From assembly GCA_943913325.1 (NCBI GenBank), contig CALTXP010000009.1, forward strand, positions 1 to 30,123: a DNA stretch of 30,123 nucleotides, read 5' to 3'. The notes under the pieces are model-generated. The model did no database searches and was not told where the DNA came from. It saw only the letters and a program-made list of their open reading frames with translations. Below, piece after piece: positions 16,401-24,558 of this stretch. How positions within the stretch are numbered: the stretch's first letter is position 1; every line of letters starts with the position of its first letter. The DNA comes from an uncultured Anaerococcus sp. Its GTDB lineage: Bacteria; Bacillota; Clostridia; Tissierellales; Peptoniphilaceae. Both the position numbers and the translations under genes were made by a program.

Positions 16401-17569
16401 TTGATATATTTGATATAACGCCTATACAATATCCAGCCGACGATCCAAAAGGAGATATAAAGACAACTCATTTCACCTATAATATGATGCATGAAACACT
16501 TTTAAAGCTCGACCTTTTAGGTCATGATGTTCCCTCTATTATACGTGCTCTACAAGATCTAACAGGAACAGATCCTCTTAAGATAAAGATGGGTGATCCT
16601 AAGGTTATGGATATATTTTCAACTACTGAACCTTTAGATATCAAACATGATTTCTCAAATAATGGGATAGGAACATTAGGGATACCAGAGTTTGGAACAA
16701 ATTTTGTTAGAGGAATGTTGAAGGAAGCTTATCCTACTAAGTTTTCAGAGATGACAAGAATTTCAGGACTTTCCCATGGTACAGACGTGTGGAATAATAA
16801 TGCTAGAGATTTAATTGCAGATAAAACTGCAAACTTTGATGAAATTATATCAACTCGTGATGATATTATGAATTCCCTCATACAAAAGGGTCTAGATAAA
16901 AAGGAGTCTTTCCAAATAATGGAAATTGTAAGAAAAGGTAGATCCTTATCAGAAGATCAACTAGATTATATGAGAGAAAATGGGGTACCAGAATGGTATA
17001 TAGAGTCTTGCCTAAAGATTAAATATCTATTTCCAAAAGCCCACGCTGTTGCCTATTGTCTTATGAGCTATCGTATAGCTTATTATAAGGTCTATTATCC
17101 TGCTGCCTTCTATGCTACTTACTTTAATACAAAGCTTTCTGATTTTGTTTACTCTATTATAATTAACGGTTTAGAGTCGATTCAAGTAGCTCTTAAATCC
17201 TATGCTCAAAGATTCGACCTTACAGCTCGTGATGAGGGCATTAGAAAAGTTTTAGAAGTAGCTGAAGAGATGTATGCTAGAGATATAAAAATAGATAGGG
17301 CCGATCTATATAAATCTCATGCTTCTAAATTTATTCTAAGTGAAAAGGAAGGATATATACTTCCACCACTTTCATCTGTTGATAATGTATCTGAGGCTAT
17401 GGCTATTGATATAGTAAACGAAAGAGATAAAGGCGAATTCATTTCTATAGAAGATTTAAACAAAAGAACAGCTGTAAATAAAAATGCTCTAGAAAGTCTT
17501 AAGAATTTTGGAATTATAGATGGACTAGGTGAAAAAAATCAAATGAGCTTATTTGATGGGATGTTTTAA
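13445..17569 (+). CDS. polC: DNA polymerase III alpha subunit, Gram-positive PolC type
   Basis: At 1374 residues this is the replicative polymerase of low-GC Gram-positives. An N-terminal region is followed by an acidic linker (about 65-125) and an OB fold (about 165-250). A PHP domain starting near ELHTKMTNLDGF (about 270) is interrupted by the DEDD proofreading exonuclease: VVFDLETTGLS with Asp363 and Glu365, and the later HHRASDDARA. The polymerase core contains a zinc ribbon (CPKCK and CPKCG, about 843-875), the catalytic PDIDLNF with Asp898 and Asp900, and TTGQHPGG. The C terminus ends with MSLFDGMF, resembling a beta-clamp-binding QxxLF-type motif. The start overlaps ispG by eleven bases. 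It is the last gene of the operon and is followed by hairpins. Confidence 0.98.
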   Translation: MKIDLSKLIDTKENEYTITNAVYYRDKNELKLTLESNLNYLDDKLRADLDEYLSYVNLDIELVILEPELDDEILEDEDSKINEVEDIDDIDINIKPKEVLDNSKDNCDNVNDTCSDLIEQKEKDLQDRISHAVSHTKEEKKVDVPVDGLDYGRKIKNDPIDIADIYDKKGVTVSLIGTVYGLDVFETRNHSFIYTFDLEDNTDAISCKIFVSQNKKECLNLLDNGTDVQVEGVLNYDDYAHDDVFTINSLKDAVVSKKIDTSYEKRIELELHTKMTNLDGFVDNKDIVSILDDWEWDGLGITDTETLQSLPDLYDAISKTGKKMLPGAELLLVEDELRILTNLSDKRIPETSDIKDQEFVVFDLETTGLSRFKDKITEIGAVRVKNGEITEEFNELVNPEQIIPEKVVELTGITNEMVMDKPKIDKILPKFLEFAKDTILVGQNSDFDIGFVKENARQLGLDFAPIYMDTLPMARALFTDMARFSLDKIARKLNIPAFNHHRASDDARATAQIFIKMYDMIMNQDLNLSNINTLCTEYPKSKFENFSTIVFAKDEIGLKNLYKLISKSRMENFNTEARTPISILKEYREGLLIGSGGHDGILFRSLLNNYPGKKISELLDLFDFLQLEPLGIFADEITNGRIRDYNQVIEINKKIIDLGKKHNKLVVATGGVRYLMPDDYMLRNILHKGQYFRYHENEPLYYLRTTNEMLEGFSYLDKELAHELVITNPKNIAGQIKDIRPIPPGTFPPKIDGSEEKLRETCYNKARSIYGDPLPKIVEDRLEKELNSIISNGYAVLYIIAKELVGKSNEDGYLVGSRGSVGSSFAATMADITEVNPLSPHYVCPKCKHSEFFEEDRLGAGIDYPDKNCPKCGTPMNKDGHNIPFEVFLGFEGDKEPDIDLNFAGEYQPTIHKYTEELFGEGKVFRAGTIGAIQDNTAFGYIKKYSEEYDEEFTNAQIRKLQRGLKDVKRTTGQHPGGLIIVPNDIDIFDITPIQYPADDPKGDIKTTHFTYNMMHETLLKLDLLGHDVPSIIRALQDLTGTDPLKIKMGDPKVMDIFSTTEPLDIKHDFSNNGIGTLGIPEFGTNFVRGMLKEAYPTKFSEMTRISGLSHGTDVWNNNARDLIADKTANFDEIISTRDDIMNSLIQKGLDKKESFQIMEIVRKGRSLSEDQLDYMRENGVPEWYIESCLKIKYLFPKAHAVAYCLMSYRIAYYKVYYPAAFYATYFNTKLSDFVYSIIINGLESIQVALKSYAQRFDLTARDEGIRKVLEVAEEMYARDIKIDRADLYKSHASKFILSEKEGYILPPLSSVDNVSEAMAIDIVNERDKGEFISIEDLNKRTAVNKNALESLKNFGIIDGLGEKNQMSLFDGMF

Positions 17570-17580
17570 ATAAAAGAATA

Positions 17581-17614
17581 ACTTTGTTGTCATATTAAGC
17601 TTAGACAATAAAGT
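17581..17614 (+). repeat. Long hairpin just after polC
   Basis: ACTTTGTTGTC (17581-17591) pairs with GACAATAAAGT (17604-17614) over eleven positions with a single G-T wobble, around a 12-base loop. No T run follows, so it is a 3'-end stabiliser or processing hairpin rather than a classic terminator. Confidence 0.6.
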
Positions 17615-17625
17615 TGAATTTAATG

Positions 17626-17663
17626 CCAGAGTCTAAATTAATATTAACTCTGGTATTTATTTA
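17626..17663 (+). terminator. Probable terminator of the uppS-polC operon
   Basis: CCAGAGT (17626-17632) pairs with ACTCTGG (17647-17653) around an AT-rich 14-base loop, followed by the T-rich stretch TATTTATTTAC. The interrupted T run makes it weaker than the other terminators in the window. Confidence 0.65.
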
Positions 17664-17771
17664 CATTCTAATGGACTTAAATATCTAACTTTTTTCTAGC
17701 TATTCATATAATATTTTAATCTAAAGATAGTAATCTACTACTTTTATCTTAAATTTCTTACTATATTTGAG

Positions 17772-17802
17772 ATCAAAAACTTAGATCTTTAGTTGATTTT
17801 TT
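17772..17802 (+). terminator. Weak second hairpin with T run in the polC/CC-protein gap
   Basis: ATCA (17772-17775) and ACT (17779-17781) pair with AGTTGAT (17791-17797), with a three-A bulge, before a T run at 17797-17802. The rest of the 17654-17842 gap is AT-rich sequence in which I see no gene. Confidence 0.3.
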
Positions 17803-17842
17803 GTATGATTTTTGAGTCTTAGTTCATATAAATGAATTTCTT

Positions 17843-18154
17843 CTAAGAATTAAGTGGTGAAAATTCAGTTGCTATATAAAATCTTTTTCTCTTACCAAGT
17901 CCAAAAACTGAAATTTCTACTTTAGGATAGTTCCTTAATAAGGAATCTAATCTTGGATCATAATAAGTAGTCACTAGATCGGTTGCTTCTTTTTTAAGTT
18001 TATTCTCATTAGCTCCCTTTTGGCTAATCTTAAGGTATATAGAACCAAGATCACAGCAGCCCATTCCTCTTTCTACATCTTCTCTGATAAAAATTTTATC
18101 TATATTATTTTTTCTTATATAATCTTTAGCTTTATTAGTGTATATAAATCTCAT
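17843..18154 (-). CDS. Short CC-motif protein, HesB-like
   Basis: This 103-residue protein has a Cys-Cys pair in the segment REDVERGMGCCDLGSIYL, preceded by an N-terminal TNKAKDYIRKNNIDKIFI. That arrangement recalls the small HesB-like or CC/Se-motif family of clostridia, in which the second Cys can be selenocysteine. Function of the family is not established to my knowledge. A role in metal or sulfur handling is a guess. The C-terminal half has YYDPRLDSLLRNYPKVEISV and an aromatic end. The start is taken at the ATG at 18154, since AAGGAAA precedes it and the upstream in-frame codons to 18196 lie within the cstA terminator. It sits on the same strand as cstA, 13 bases downstream of that terminator's 3' end, so it is read by terminator bypass or an unseen promoter. 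Confidence 0.6.
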   Translation of the reverse strand: MRFIYTNKAKDYIRKNNIDKIFIREDVERGMGCCDLGSIYLKISQKGANENKLKKEATDLVTTYYDPRLDSLLRNYPKVEISVFGLGKRKRFYIATEFSPLNS

Positions 18155-18166
18155 AATTTTCCTTTT

Positions 18167-18190
18167 AAAAAAGGGAGAGCGAGCTCTCCC
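18167..18190 (-). terminator. Intrinsic terminator of cstA
   Basis: Plus-strand GGGAGAG (18173-18179) and CTCTCCC (18184-18190) form a perfect seven-base stem around CGAG. Read on the minus strand, the stem is followed by TTTTTT (18172-18167). This is the cleanest GC stem in the non-mobile part of the window. Confidence 0.93.
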
Positions 18191-18208
18191 AAACAATCAG
18201 GTATCTAA

Positions 18209-19663
18209 TTAATTTAGCACAATAGATGCAATACGATCTTTATTTTTCTTAGCTTTTTTTACAGTAAGGACTGCAATTATAATACTTATAATTGCACCTA
18301 TGATATATGCTACATTATAGCTTGCACCAAAACCTACACCTTTATCACTTATAATAAATGAGAATACTATGAAAGTGTAGAACAGTTCTGGAATAAGTGC
18401 TATCCAGTAGTTTTTATTATTATTTAATAAGTAGCTTGTTGCAGTTGCTAGTGCAAATAAAGCTACTAACTGGTTAGTAAATCCGAAGTATCTCCATAAT
18501 AGATTAAATCCATTAGGATCATTTTTAGCCCATACTAATATCAATATAGCTGGAATAAATAATACTACAGCAACCCCAATTCTTTTAGCTGGTACTTTTT
18601 GGTCTATATTAAGCTCTTCTGAAACTATTAGCCTAAGTGATCTAAATGCTGTATCACCAGATGTTATTGGAAGAGCAATAACCCCTATAATAGCGATGAG
18701 ACCACCGATATTACCCATGAAGTATTTAGAAATTTCACCAACCATTAATGTTGCTCTTGTGTCTAAAGGTACGATTTTTTGAGAGAATATTACCATTGCC
18801 CCAGCAGCCCAAATCATGGCTATAATACCTTCCGCAATCATTGTTGTGTAAAAAGTTTCTCTATTTTCTTTTTCAGAAGCAACAGTTCTAGAAACAAGTG
18901 TTACTTGAGATCCATGGAAACCTGAAAGTATACCACATGCTACAGTTATGAAGAATGCTGGTATAAATCTTTGACCAAGTGGGTGTTCGCTTAGATATCC
19001 TGCTCCTGCAAATTCTAAGTGGGCTGAGCCTTTTGTAAATATACCTATTAAAACCCCAACAGCTGATACTATTAAGAATGCTCCAAATAATGGATAAATC
19101 CTACCTATAAGTTGGTCGATAGGAAGTACTGTTGATAATATGTAATATAAGAATATTAGAGCGTATATAATCCAGATTCCTTTTGATCCATCAGCTAAAC
19201 CTATAACGTCATTTGCTAGTAAGTCTCCAGGTGTATATACAAATACTGTTCCTGTTAAAAGTAATAAAATTCCTATAACTATGTTGTAAACTTTTCTAAT
19301 TCCATTACCTAAGTACTTACCTACAAGCTTTGGAACTTGGGCTCCGCCATTTCTCATAGACATAGTTCCTACCAAAAAGTCATGAGTTGCACCAGCAATA
19401 ACACATCCTATAGGAATAGCTATAAATGCTATTTTACCAAATAGTATACCTTGGATAGGTCCAAGTATTGGGCCAGTTCCTGCTATGTTAAGTAGATTTA
19501 TAAGCCAATTTTTCCATTTAGGCATGGCTACAAAATCTATTCCATCTGCCTTAGCGACAGCTGGTGTTGGTCTATCATCTAAATCTAGCTGACTTTCTAC
19601 ATATTTTGAGTAGAAGTAACCACCAACTAGGAGAAATATAAGACCTACGATAAATAATGTCAT
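18209..19663 (-). CDS. cstA: Carbon-starvation protein A family transporter
   Basis: This 484-residue, multi-pass membrane protein of the CstA family takes up pyruvate or peptides in other bacteria. Family segments are visible: NIAGTGPILGPIQGILFG near residue 60, and GATHDFLVGTMSMRNGG near 95. A later ACGILSGFHGSQVTLVSRTV precedes the C-terminal helices. It is shorter than the enterobacterial members (about 700 residues), as is usual for the short Gram-positive form. The ATG at 19663 is preferred over an in-frame start 42 bases upstream because GGAGGT lies at ideal spacing. It has its own strong promoter and a strong terminator, so it is monocistronic. No LytTR-type sensor pair (as for BtsT) is next to it, and the substrate is unknown. 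Confidence 0.9.
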   Translation of the reverse strand: MTLFIVGLIFLLVGGYFYSKYVESQLDLDDRPTPAVAKADGIDFVAMPKWKNWLINLLNIAGTGPILGPIQGILFGKIAFIAIPIGCVIAGATHDFLVGTMSMRNGGAQVPKLVGKYLGNGIRKVYNIVIGILLLLTGTVFVYTPGDLLANDVIGLADGSKGIWIIYALIFLYYILSTVLPIDQLIGRIYPLFGAFLIVSAVGVLIGIFTKGSAHLEFAGAGYLSEHPLGQRFIPAFFITVACGILSGFHGSQVTLVSRTVASEKENRETFYTTMIAEGIIAMIWAAGAMVIFSQKIVPLDTRATLMVGEISKYFMGNIGGLIAIIGVIALPITSGDTAFRSLRLIVSEELNIDQKVPAKRIGVAVVLFIPAILILVWAKNDPNGFNLLWRYFGFTNQLVALFALATATSYLLNNNKNYWIALIPELFYTFIVFSFIISDKGVGFGASYNVAYIIGAIISIIIAVLTVKKAKKNKDRIASIVLN

Positions 19664-19694
19664 AAAAGACCTCCATAAATATTGTTTTCGTTTA

Positions 19695-19724
19695 ATTATA
19701 AACAAATTTTCTTCATATTGTCAA
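19695..19724 (-). promoter_or_regulatory. cstA promoter
   Basis: On the minus strand TTGACA (plus 19719-19724 as TGTCAA) and TATAAT (plus 19695-19700 as ATTATA) are separated by 18 bases. Both hexamers match consensus exactly. The ATG is 31 bases beyond the -10 box. Confidence 0.9.
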
Positions 19725-19804
19725 CTTTGCTTGAATTTTATTTATCGAAGATTATCATTTTAGAAATGGTGAATATTCCGTATTATCTCTTATAATCTCA
19801 ATGA

Positions 19805-19832
19805 TTGAATAATGCCTATTAAAAGGTATAAT
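19805..19832 (+). promoter_or_regulatory. Promoter of the rimP-nusA-infB operon
   Basis: TTGAAT (19805-19810) and TATAAT (19827-19832) are 16 bases apart. It lies back to back with the cstA promoter, some 80 bases away, and its start point would be close to 19840. Confidence 0.75.
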
Positions 19833-19842
19833 TTATCCATAT

Positions 19843-19870
19843 AAGAGTGGGCGTAATATCCGCTCTTTTA
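19843..19870 (+). promoter_or_regulatory. Hairpin at the 5' end of the rimP leader
   Basis: AAGAGTGG (19843-19850) pairs with CCGCTCTT (19860-19867) with one T-G wobble around a nine-base loop, followed by a short T run. It starts within a few bases of the predicted transcript start. It could be a weak attenuator or a 5' stabilising hairpin. Confidence 0.5.
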
Positions 19871-19895
19871 ATATGTATAAGCAAAGGATGGTAGG

Positions 19896-20339
19896 ATGGA
19901 TTTAATCACAACACTTAGAGAAACCTTTGATGATGATATAAAAAATCTAGGATATGAATTAATAGATATCGAGCTTAGGACTGGAAAAGATGGCAAAATA
20001 CTTACATTTTATATATATAGTGAAGATGGTATAACTATAGATGATTGTGAGAAAGTAAGTAACTTTCTGGATCAAAAATTAGATGATCTTGATTTAGTGA
20101 AAGGGCAGTATTATTTAGAAGTATCTTCTCCTGATCTTTCAAGACCTCTTAAAACAGATAGGGATTTAGAGATAAGTAACAATGAGCTTTTGAAAGTTAC
20201 TCTAAAGAATGGAGAATTTTTTCTAGGCTATATAGATGAAATTAAAGAAAATAGTTTAGTTTTTTCTCTTAATGAGAAAGAAGAGATAGAAGTAAATAGA
20301 GAAGATATAAAACAAATTAAAATAGAGATTGTATTTTAA
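19896..20339 (+). CDS. rimP: Ribosome maturation factor RimP
   Basis: This 147-residue 30S assembly factor opens the nusA-infB operon, its near-universal position. It shows the family layout: an N-terminal alpha/beta domain with LGYELIDIELRTGKDGKILTFYI (residues about 18-40), then DDCEKVSNFLDQKLDD and the EVSSPDLSRPLKTDRDL motif. The C-terminal SH3-like barrel starts near residue 90. AAAGGA at 19884-19889 precedes the ATG. The nusA start follows nine bases after the stop. Confidence 0.95.
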   Translation: MDLITTLRETFDDDIKNLGYELIDIELRTGKDGKILTFYIYSEDGITIDDCEKVSNFLDQKLDDLDLVKGQYYLEVSSPDLSRPLKTDRDLEISNNELLKVTLKNGEFFLGYIDEIKENSLVFSLNEKEEIEVNREDIKQIKIEIVF

Positions 20340-20348
20340 GGAGATCTT

Positions 20349-21698
20349 ATGAATGAAGATTTTATACTAGCCTTGGATGAGCTAGAGAAGGATAAGAATA
20401 TAGACAAGGAAGTTATCCTTGAAGCACTAGAAAAAGCTCTAATCAAAAGCTATCAAAAAAACTATGATAATGCAGAAAATGTTGATGTTATAGTTGATAA
20501 ACAAACTGGTGATATTGAAGTTTTTGCCTTAAGGGAAGTTGTTGATGATGTTAATGATAATATTAATGAAATTTCCTTAAAAGAAGCAAAAGAAGTAGAT
20601 AAAAATCTTGATATCGGGGATATAGCTAGGATAAAAATAGCGCCGAAAAACTTTGGACGTGTTGCTGCACAAACTGCAAGAAATATCGTTATTCAAAAGA
20701 TAAGAGATGCTCAAAGAGACTCAGTTTATGGTGAATATCTCGATCGTGAAAATGAAATGATTACTGGGACTATTCAAAGAGAAGATAGCTATAATCTTTA
20801 TGTTAATTTAGATAAAATTGAAGGTGTGGTACCTCTTAAGGAACAAGTGGTAAGTGAAAAATACATTCCTAATGAAAGGATGAAGTTTTTAATAAAAGAT
20901 GTTAAAAGTTCATCTAAAGAACCCCAAATAGTTCTATCACGCTCTAGTGAGATTCTTGTGACTAGATTATTTGAATTAGAAGTGCCTGAAATCACTGAAG
21001 GAGTTATAGAAATATATTCCATAGCTCGTGAAGCAGGATCTCGTACAAAAATTGCTGTATTTTCTAATGATGATGCTATAGACCCAGTTGGAGCTTGTAT
21101 AGGATATAAGGGGGCTCGTGTAAATTCTATAGTAGAAGAGCTTCAAAACGAGAAGATTGATATAATAAATTATGATAAATCTATAGAAGAATTTATATCA
21201 AATGCTCTATCACCAGCTGATATTGTAGAAGTTCTCATAAATGAAAAAAACAAGCAATCCTTAGTAGTAGTAAATGACTACCAACTATCACTTGCTATAG
21301 GAAAAGAAGGTCAAAACGCTAGACTTGCAGCAAGGCTTACTGGTTGGAAGATAGATATAAAATCAAAAACTGATTTTGATAATATGAGCGAAGAAGAAGT
21401 TGATCAAATTCTAGGTTTAAACCAAGAAGAAAATATTTTGACAGATGAAGAAGATAAGGAAGATATTGATTTAATTGAAGGTGTAGACCTTAATGAAAAT
21501 CAAGAAAACGAACAATTATCTGATGAAGAGTTAAATAGCATAGAAATTGATACTTTAAATGAAGGCTATGATGATAAGGATTCACTATTTAGTCAAGTAG
21601 GTTTAAAAGAAGATAATTTTGACCAACTAGATGAGGATGAATCTGACTTTATATCATCTAGGCAAGAAGAAAACTCGGAAGAGGATTCTGAATTATGA
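20349..21698 (+). CDS. nusA: Transcription termination/antitermination factor NusA
   Basis: This 449-residue RNA polymerase-associated factor contains the N-terminal polymerase-binding domain (about 1-125), an S1 domain (about 135-200) and two KH domains. The KH segments IGYKGARVNSIVEEL and AIGKEGQNARLAARLTGWKIDI lie at about 255 and 318. The last 90 residues form a very acidic, low-complexity tail rich in Glu, Asp and Asn. It is unlike the E. coli C-terminal acidic repeats and is presumably disordered. AAGGAG precedes the ATG. The stop overlaps the ylxR start (ATGA). Confidence 0.97.
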   Translation: MNEDFILALDELEKDKNIDKEVILEALEKALIKSYQKNYDNAENVDVIVDKQTGDIEVFALREVVDDVNDNINEISLKEAKEVDKNLDIGDIARIKIAPKNFGRVAAQTARNIVIQKIRDAQRDSVYGEYLDRENEMITGTIQREDSYNLYVNLDKIEGVVPLKEQVVSEKYIPNERMKFLIKDVKSSSKEPQIVLSRSSEILVTRLFELEVPEITEGVIEIYSIAREAGSRTKIAVFSNDDAIDPVGACIGYKGARVNSIVEELQNEKIDIINYDKSIEEFISNALSPADIVEVLINEKNKQSLVVVNDYQLSLAIGKEGQNARLAARLTGWKIDIKSKTDFDNMSEEEVDQILGLNQEENILTDEEDKEDIDLIEGVDLNENQENEQLSDEELNSIEIDTLNEGYDDKDSLFSQVGLKEDNFDQLDEDESDFISSRQEENSEEDSEL

Positions 21699-21961
21699 AA
21701 AAGGGAAAAAAGATCCCCCAAAGAAAATGTATAAATTGTGGGAATCTTTATAATAAAAATGACCTCCTTCGAATTGTAAATAACAAAGAGAAGGGAATTG
21801 TAATTGATGAAAGTGGCAAACTTAATGGACGAGGTGCATATATTTGTAAAAATAAAGAGTGCATAGAGGAAGTTAAGAAAAATAATAAGCTTAATCGTGT
21901 ATTTAAACAAAAAGTAGATGAAAAAATTTACGAGGAGTTAGAAGCTTATGAAATAAAATGA
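21695..21961 (+). CDS. ylxR: YlxR-family RNA-binding protein
   Basis: This 88-residue member of the YlxR (DUF448) family has QRKCINCGNLYNKNDLLRIV at the N terminus. The conserved GRGAYICKNKECIEEVKK carries a second Cys pair. YlxR proteins sit between nusA and infB and have been linked to RNase P or to transcription regulation in other Firmicutes. It overlaps nusA by four bases. The ylxQ (L7Ae-like) gene often found next is missing, and infB starts ten bases after the stop. Confidence 0.92.
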   Translation: MKKGKKIPQRKCINCGNLYNKNDLLRIVNNKEKGIVIDESGKLNGRGAYICKNKECIEEVKKNNKLNRVFKQKVDEKIYEELEAYEIK

Positions 21962-21971
21962 GGTGAAATAG

Positions 21972-24173
21972 ATGGCTGATAAAAAAAGAGTTTACGAACT
22001 AGCAAAAGAACAAGGTATGCCAGCAAAAGAAATGGTTGAGTTATTAAATAAAGAATTTGGACTAGGTATTAAATCTCATATGTCAAATGTAAGTGGAGAT
22101 AACTTAGAACTTATAAGTGAGTATTTTAAAGAAGAGAATAATAATCCAGCTACTCAACAAAATAAAAATAAAGACAATAAGACTAATATGAAAAAAGATA
22201 ATAGTAATAAATATTCAGATATAGATGATTACGATGATGATCGCTATCAATCAAAACAAAAGTTCAAAAAATCAAATAAATCTAAGAAAAATAAAAACTT
22301 TGACAATGAAGATAATGATTCTTATGGCAATAAAAATAAAAAAAACCGTAAGAAGAAGAACAGAAAAAATAAATCAAATAAATCTAATAACCAAGCTGCT
22401 AAGGCAAACAAAGAAGAAAATAGTAAAATTGAGATTCCAGAAGTTATAAATGTAGGCGCTTTTGCAGAAAAGATCGGTGAAAATTCCAATGCAGTTATAG
22501 GTAAACTTATCCAACTTGGAGTTATGGCAGGATTAAATGATCCAATTGAGTTTGACCAAGCGGAACTTATAGCTATGGACTTTGGTAAAGAAGTTACTCT
22601 TGAACAGGAATATTCAGCTATACAAGAGCAAGAGATAGATCTTGATTATGATGATGATAAAAAAGATCTCATAACAAGAGCTCCAGTAGTATCAGTGATG
22701 GGTCACGTAGATCATGGTAAAACAAGTATCTTAGATACAATTAGGGATACTCATGTAACAACTGGAGAAGCAGGTGGAATTACGCAACATATAGGTGCAT
22801 ATTCAGTAAATTTAGAAGGTGGATCAATTACATTTTTAGATACACCAGGACACGAAGCTTTCACCGAAATGAGAATGAGAGGGGCTCAATCAACAGATAT
22901 TGCAATCTTAGTTGTTGCTGCAGATGATGGGGTAATGCCACAAACGGTTGAGGCTATTAATCATGCTAAAGCAGCAGATATTCCAATCATTGTGGCTGTA
23001 AATAAAGTGGACAAAGAAGAAGCAAACCCAACAAGAGTAAAGCAAGAACTTATGGAGCATGGCCTTGTAGCAGAAGAGTGGGGTGGAGATACAATAACAG
23101 TTGATGTTTCCGCAAAAACAGGTGCTGGTATAGACGAACTTTTAGAAATGGTTTTACTTGTTGCTGAAATGAGAGATCTTAAAGCAAATCCTAATAGGGA
23201 TGCAGTAGGTCTAATAATAGAAGCTCAATTAGATAAGGCTCGTGGTTCTGTTGCTACAGTACTAGTACAAAAAGGTACTCTTCATGAGGGGGATAATGTT
23301 CTAACTGGTTCAACATCTGGTAGGATTCGTGCTATGTTTAACTCTTTAGGTGAATCTATAAAAGAAGCTGGTCCATCAGTTCCAGTTCAGATTTTAGGAT
23401 TATCAGATGTTCCAGAAGCAGGAGATAAGCTATTTGCTGTTGAGGATGAGAAGATTGCTAGAAGTTATGCCGAAAAAGCTGAAGAACAAAAAAGAGAAGA
23501 ACGCCTCATGGCTAAGGGAGCAAGTCTTGAAGATATTTCAGGTTCAGCTGCTGAAGGTGAGCTAAAAGAACTTAATATTATAGTAAAAACAGATGTTAAG
23601 GGAACTGTAGATGCAGTCAGCCAATCACTAATTAAACTTTCAAATGATGAAGTAAAAGTATCTGTAGTAGCAGGTGCGGTTGGTGGAATTACAGAATCAG
23701 ATGTGCTTTTAGCGCAAGCGTCAAATGCTATTATCATAGGATTTAACGTACGTCCTACTCAAGGAGCTATGGAAAGAGCCAAAGATAATAATATAGAAAT
23801 AAGGACTTATAGTATAATCTATGAAGCTATAGAAGAAGTAGAGAGTGCTATAAAAGGTATGCTTGATCCAGAATTTGTAGAAGAAATACGTGGCCGTGCA
23901 GAGGTTCGTGAAACATTCAAGGTGCCATCAGTAGGAACTATAGCTGGTGTTATGGTTACAAGCGGATCAGTTCCAAGACGTGCAAATATCAGACTCCTAC
24001 GTGACAATGTAGTGATCTTTGATGGAGAAATTACCTCAATGAAAAGATTTAAAGATGATGCTAAAGAACTTGCTAATGGCTATGAAGGTGGTATAGGTTT
24101 AAATAGATTCAATGATATCAAAGTAGGTGATGTCATGGAAGCTTACGAAGTGGTCGAAAAAGAAAGAGACTAA
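21972..24173 (+). CDS. infB: Translation initiation factor IF-2
   Basis: This 733-residue GTPase places initiator tRNA on the 30S subunit. After an IF2 N-terminal domain (residues 1-50) comes a disordered Lys/Asn/Asp-rich linker (about 55-145), then a second N-domain. The G domain starts with GHVDHGKT (244-251), followed by DTPGHEAF and NKVD. Domains II to IV end with the fMet-tRNA-binding C2 region. GAGGTGA precedes the ATG. It is the longest gene of the operon. The rbfA start lies one base after its stop. Confidence 0.98.
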   Translation: MADKKRVYELAKEQGMPAKEMVELLNKEFGLGIKSHMSNVSGDNLELISEYFKEENNNPATQQNKNKDNKTNMKKDNSNKYSDIDDYDDDRYQSKQKFKKSNKSKKNKNFDNEDNDSYGNKNKKNRKKKNRKNKSNKSNNQAAKANKEENSKIEIPEVINVGAFAEKIGENSNAVIGKLIQLGVMAGLNDPIEFDQAELIAMDFGKEVTLEQEYSAIQEQEIDLDYDDDKKDLITRAPVVSVMGHVDHGKTSILDTIRDTHVTTGEAGGITQHIGAYSVNLEGGSITFLDTPGHEAFTEMRMRGAQSTDIAILVVAADDGVMPQTVEAINHAKAADIPIIVAVNKVDKEEANPTRVKQELMEHGLVAEEWGGDTITVDVSAKTGAGIDELLEMVLLVAEMRDLKANPNRDAVGLIIEAQLDKARGSVATVLVQKGTLHEGDNVLTGSTSGRIRAMFNSLGESIKEAGPSVPVQILGLSDVPEAGDKLFAVEDEKIARSYAEKAEEQKREERLMAKGASLEDISGSAAEGELKELNIIVKTDVKGTVDAVSQSLIKLSNDEVKVSVVAGAVGGITESDVLLAQASNAIIIGFNVRPTQGAMERAKDNNIEIRTYSIIYEAIEEVESAIKGMLDPEFVEEIRGRAEVRETFKVPSVGTIAGVMVTSGSVPRRANIRLLRDNVVIFDGEITSMKRFKDDAKELANGYEGGIGLNRFNDIKVGDVMEAYEVVEKERD

Positions 24174-24174
24174 G

Positions 24175-24558
24175 ATGAAAAAGATTAGAACTGAAAGAAT
24201 TGGAGCAGAAATCCAAAAAGAATTATCAAAAATAATTAGGGATGATTTGAATGATCCAAGGCTATCAGATACAGCAGCAGTTTCAGTTATAGAAGTAAGG
24301 GTCACAAACGACCTTTCCTTTGCTGATTGTTATATATCAGTTTTAGGAGATACAGCAAAAAAAGAAGATGTCCTAGATGCTTTAAATCAAGCAAAAGGAT
24401 ATATAAAGATGCTAATTGGTGATAGGATGAGACTTAGATCTATGCCAGAATTTAGATTTAAGCTAGATGAATCTATAGAGTATGGAGTTTATATGGATAA
24501 ACTTATAAAAGAAACTATAGAAAAAGATGAAAGGGCTCATCAAGAAGATGAAAATTAG
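24175..24558 (+). CDS. rbfA: Ribosome-binding factor A
   Basis: This 127-residue cold-shock and 16S-processing factor binds the 30S subunit. The pattern KKIRTERIGAEIQKELSKII, then DPRLSDTAAVSVIEVRVTND, matches the N-terminal KH-like fold, and the ending ESIEYGVYMDKLI is typical. The ATG at 24175 is chosen, one base after the infB stop. A longer in-frame reading from 24127 lies wholly inside infB and lacks the family start. There is no strong ribosome site, so translation is coupled to infB. Confidence 0.95.
   Translation: MKKIRTERIGAEIQKELSKIIRDDLNDPRLSDTAAVSVIEVRVTNDLSFADCYISVLGDTAKKEDVLDALNQAKGYIKMLIGDRMRLRSMPEFRFKLDESIEYGVYMDKLIKETIEKDERAHQEDEN

Noticed and set aside
18155..18196. Upstream start of the CC-motif protein
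   Set aside because: The added 14 residues would be encoded within the cstA terminator stem, and there is a clear ribosome site before the ATG at 18154.
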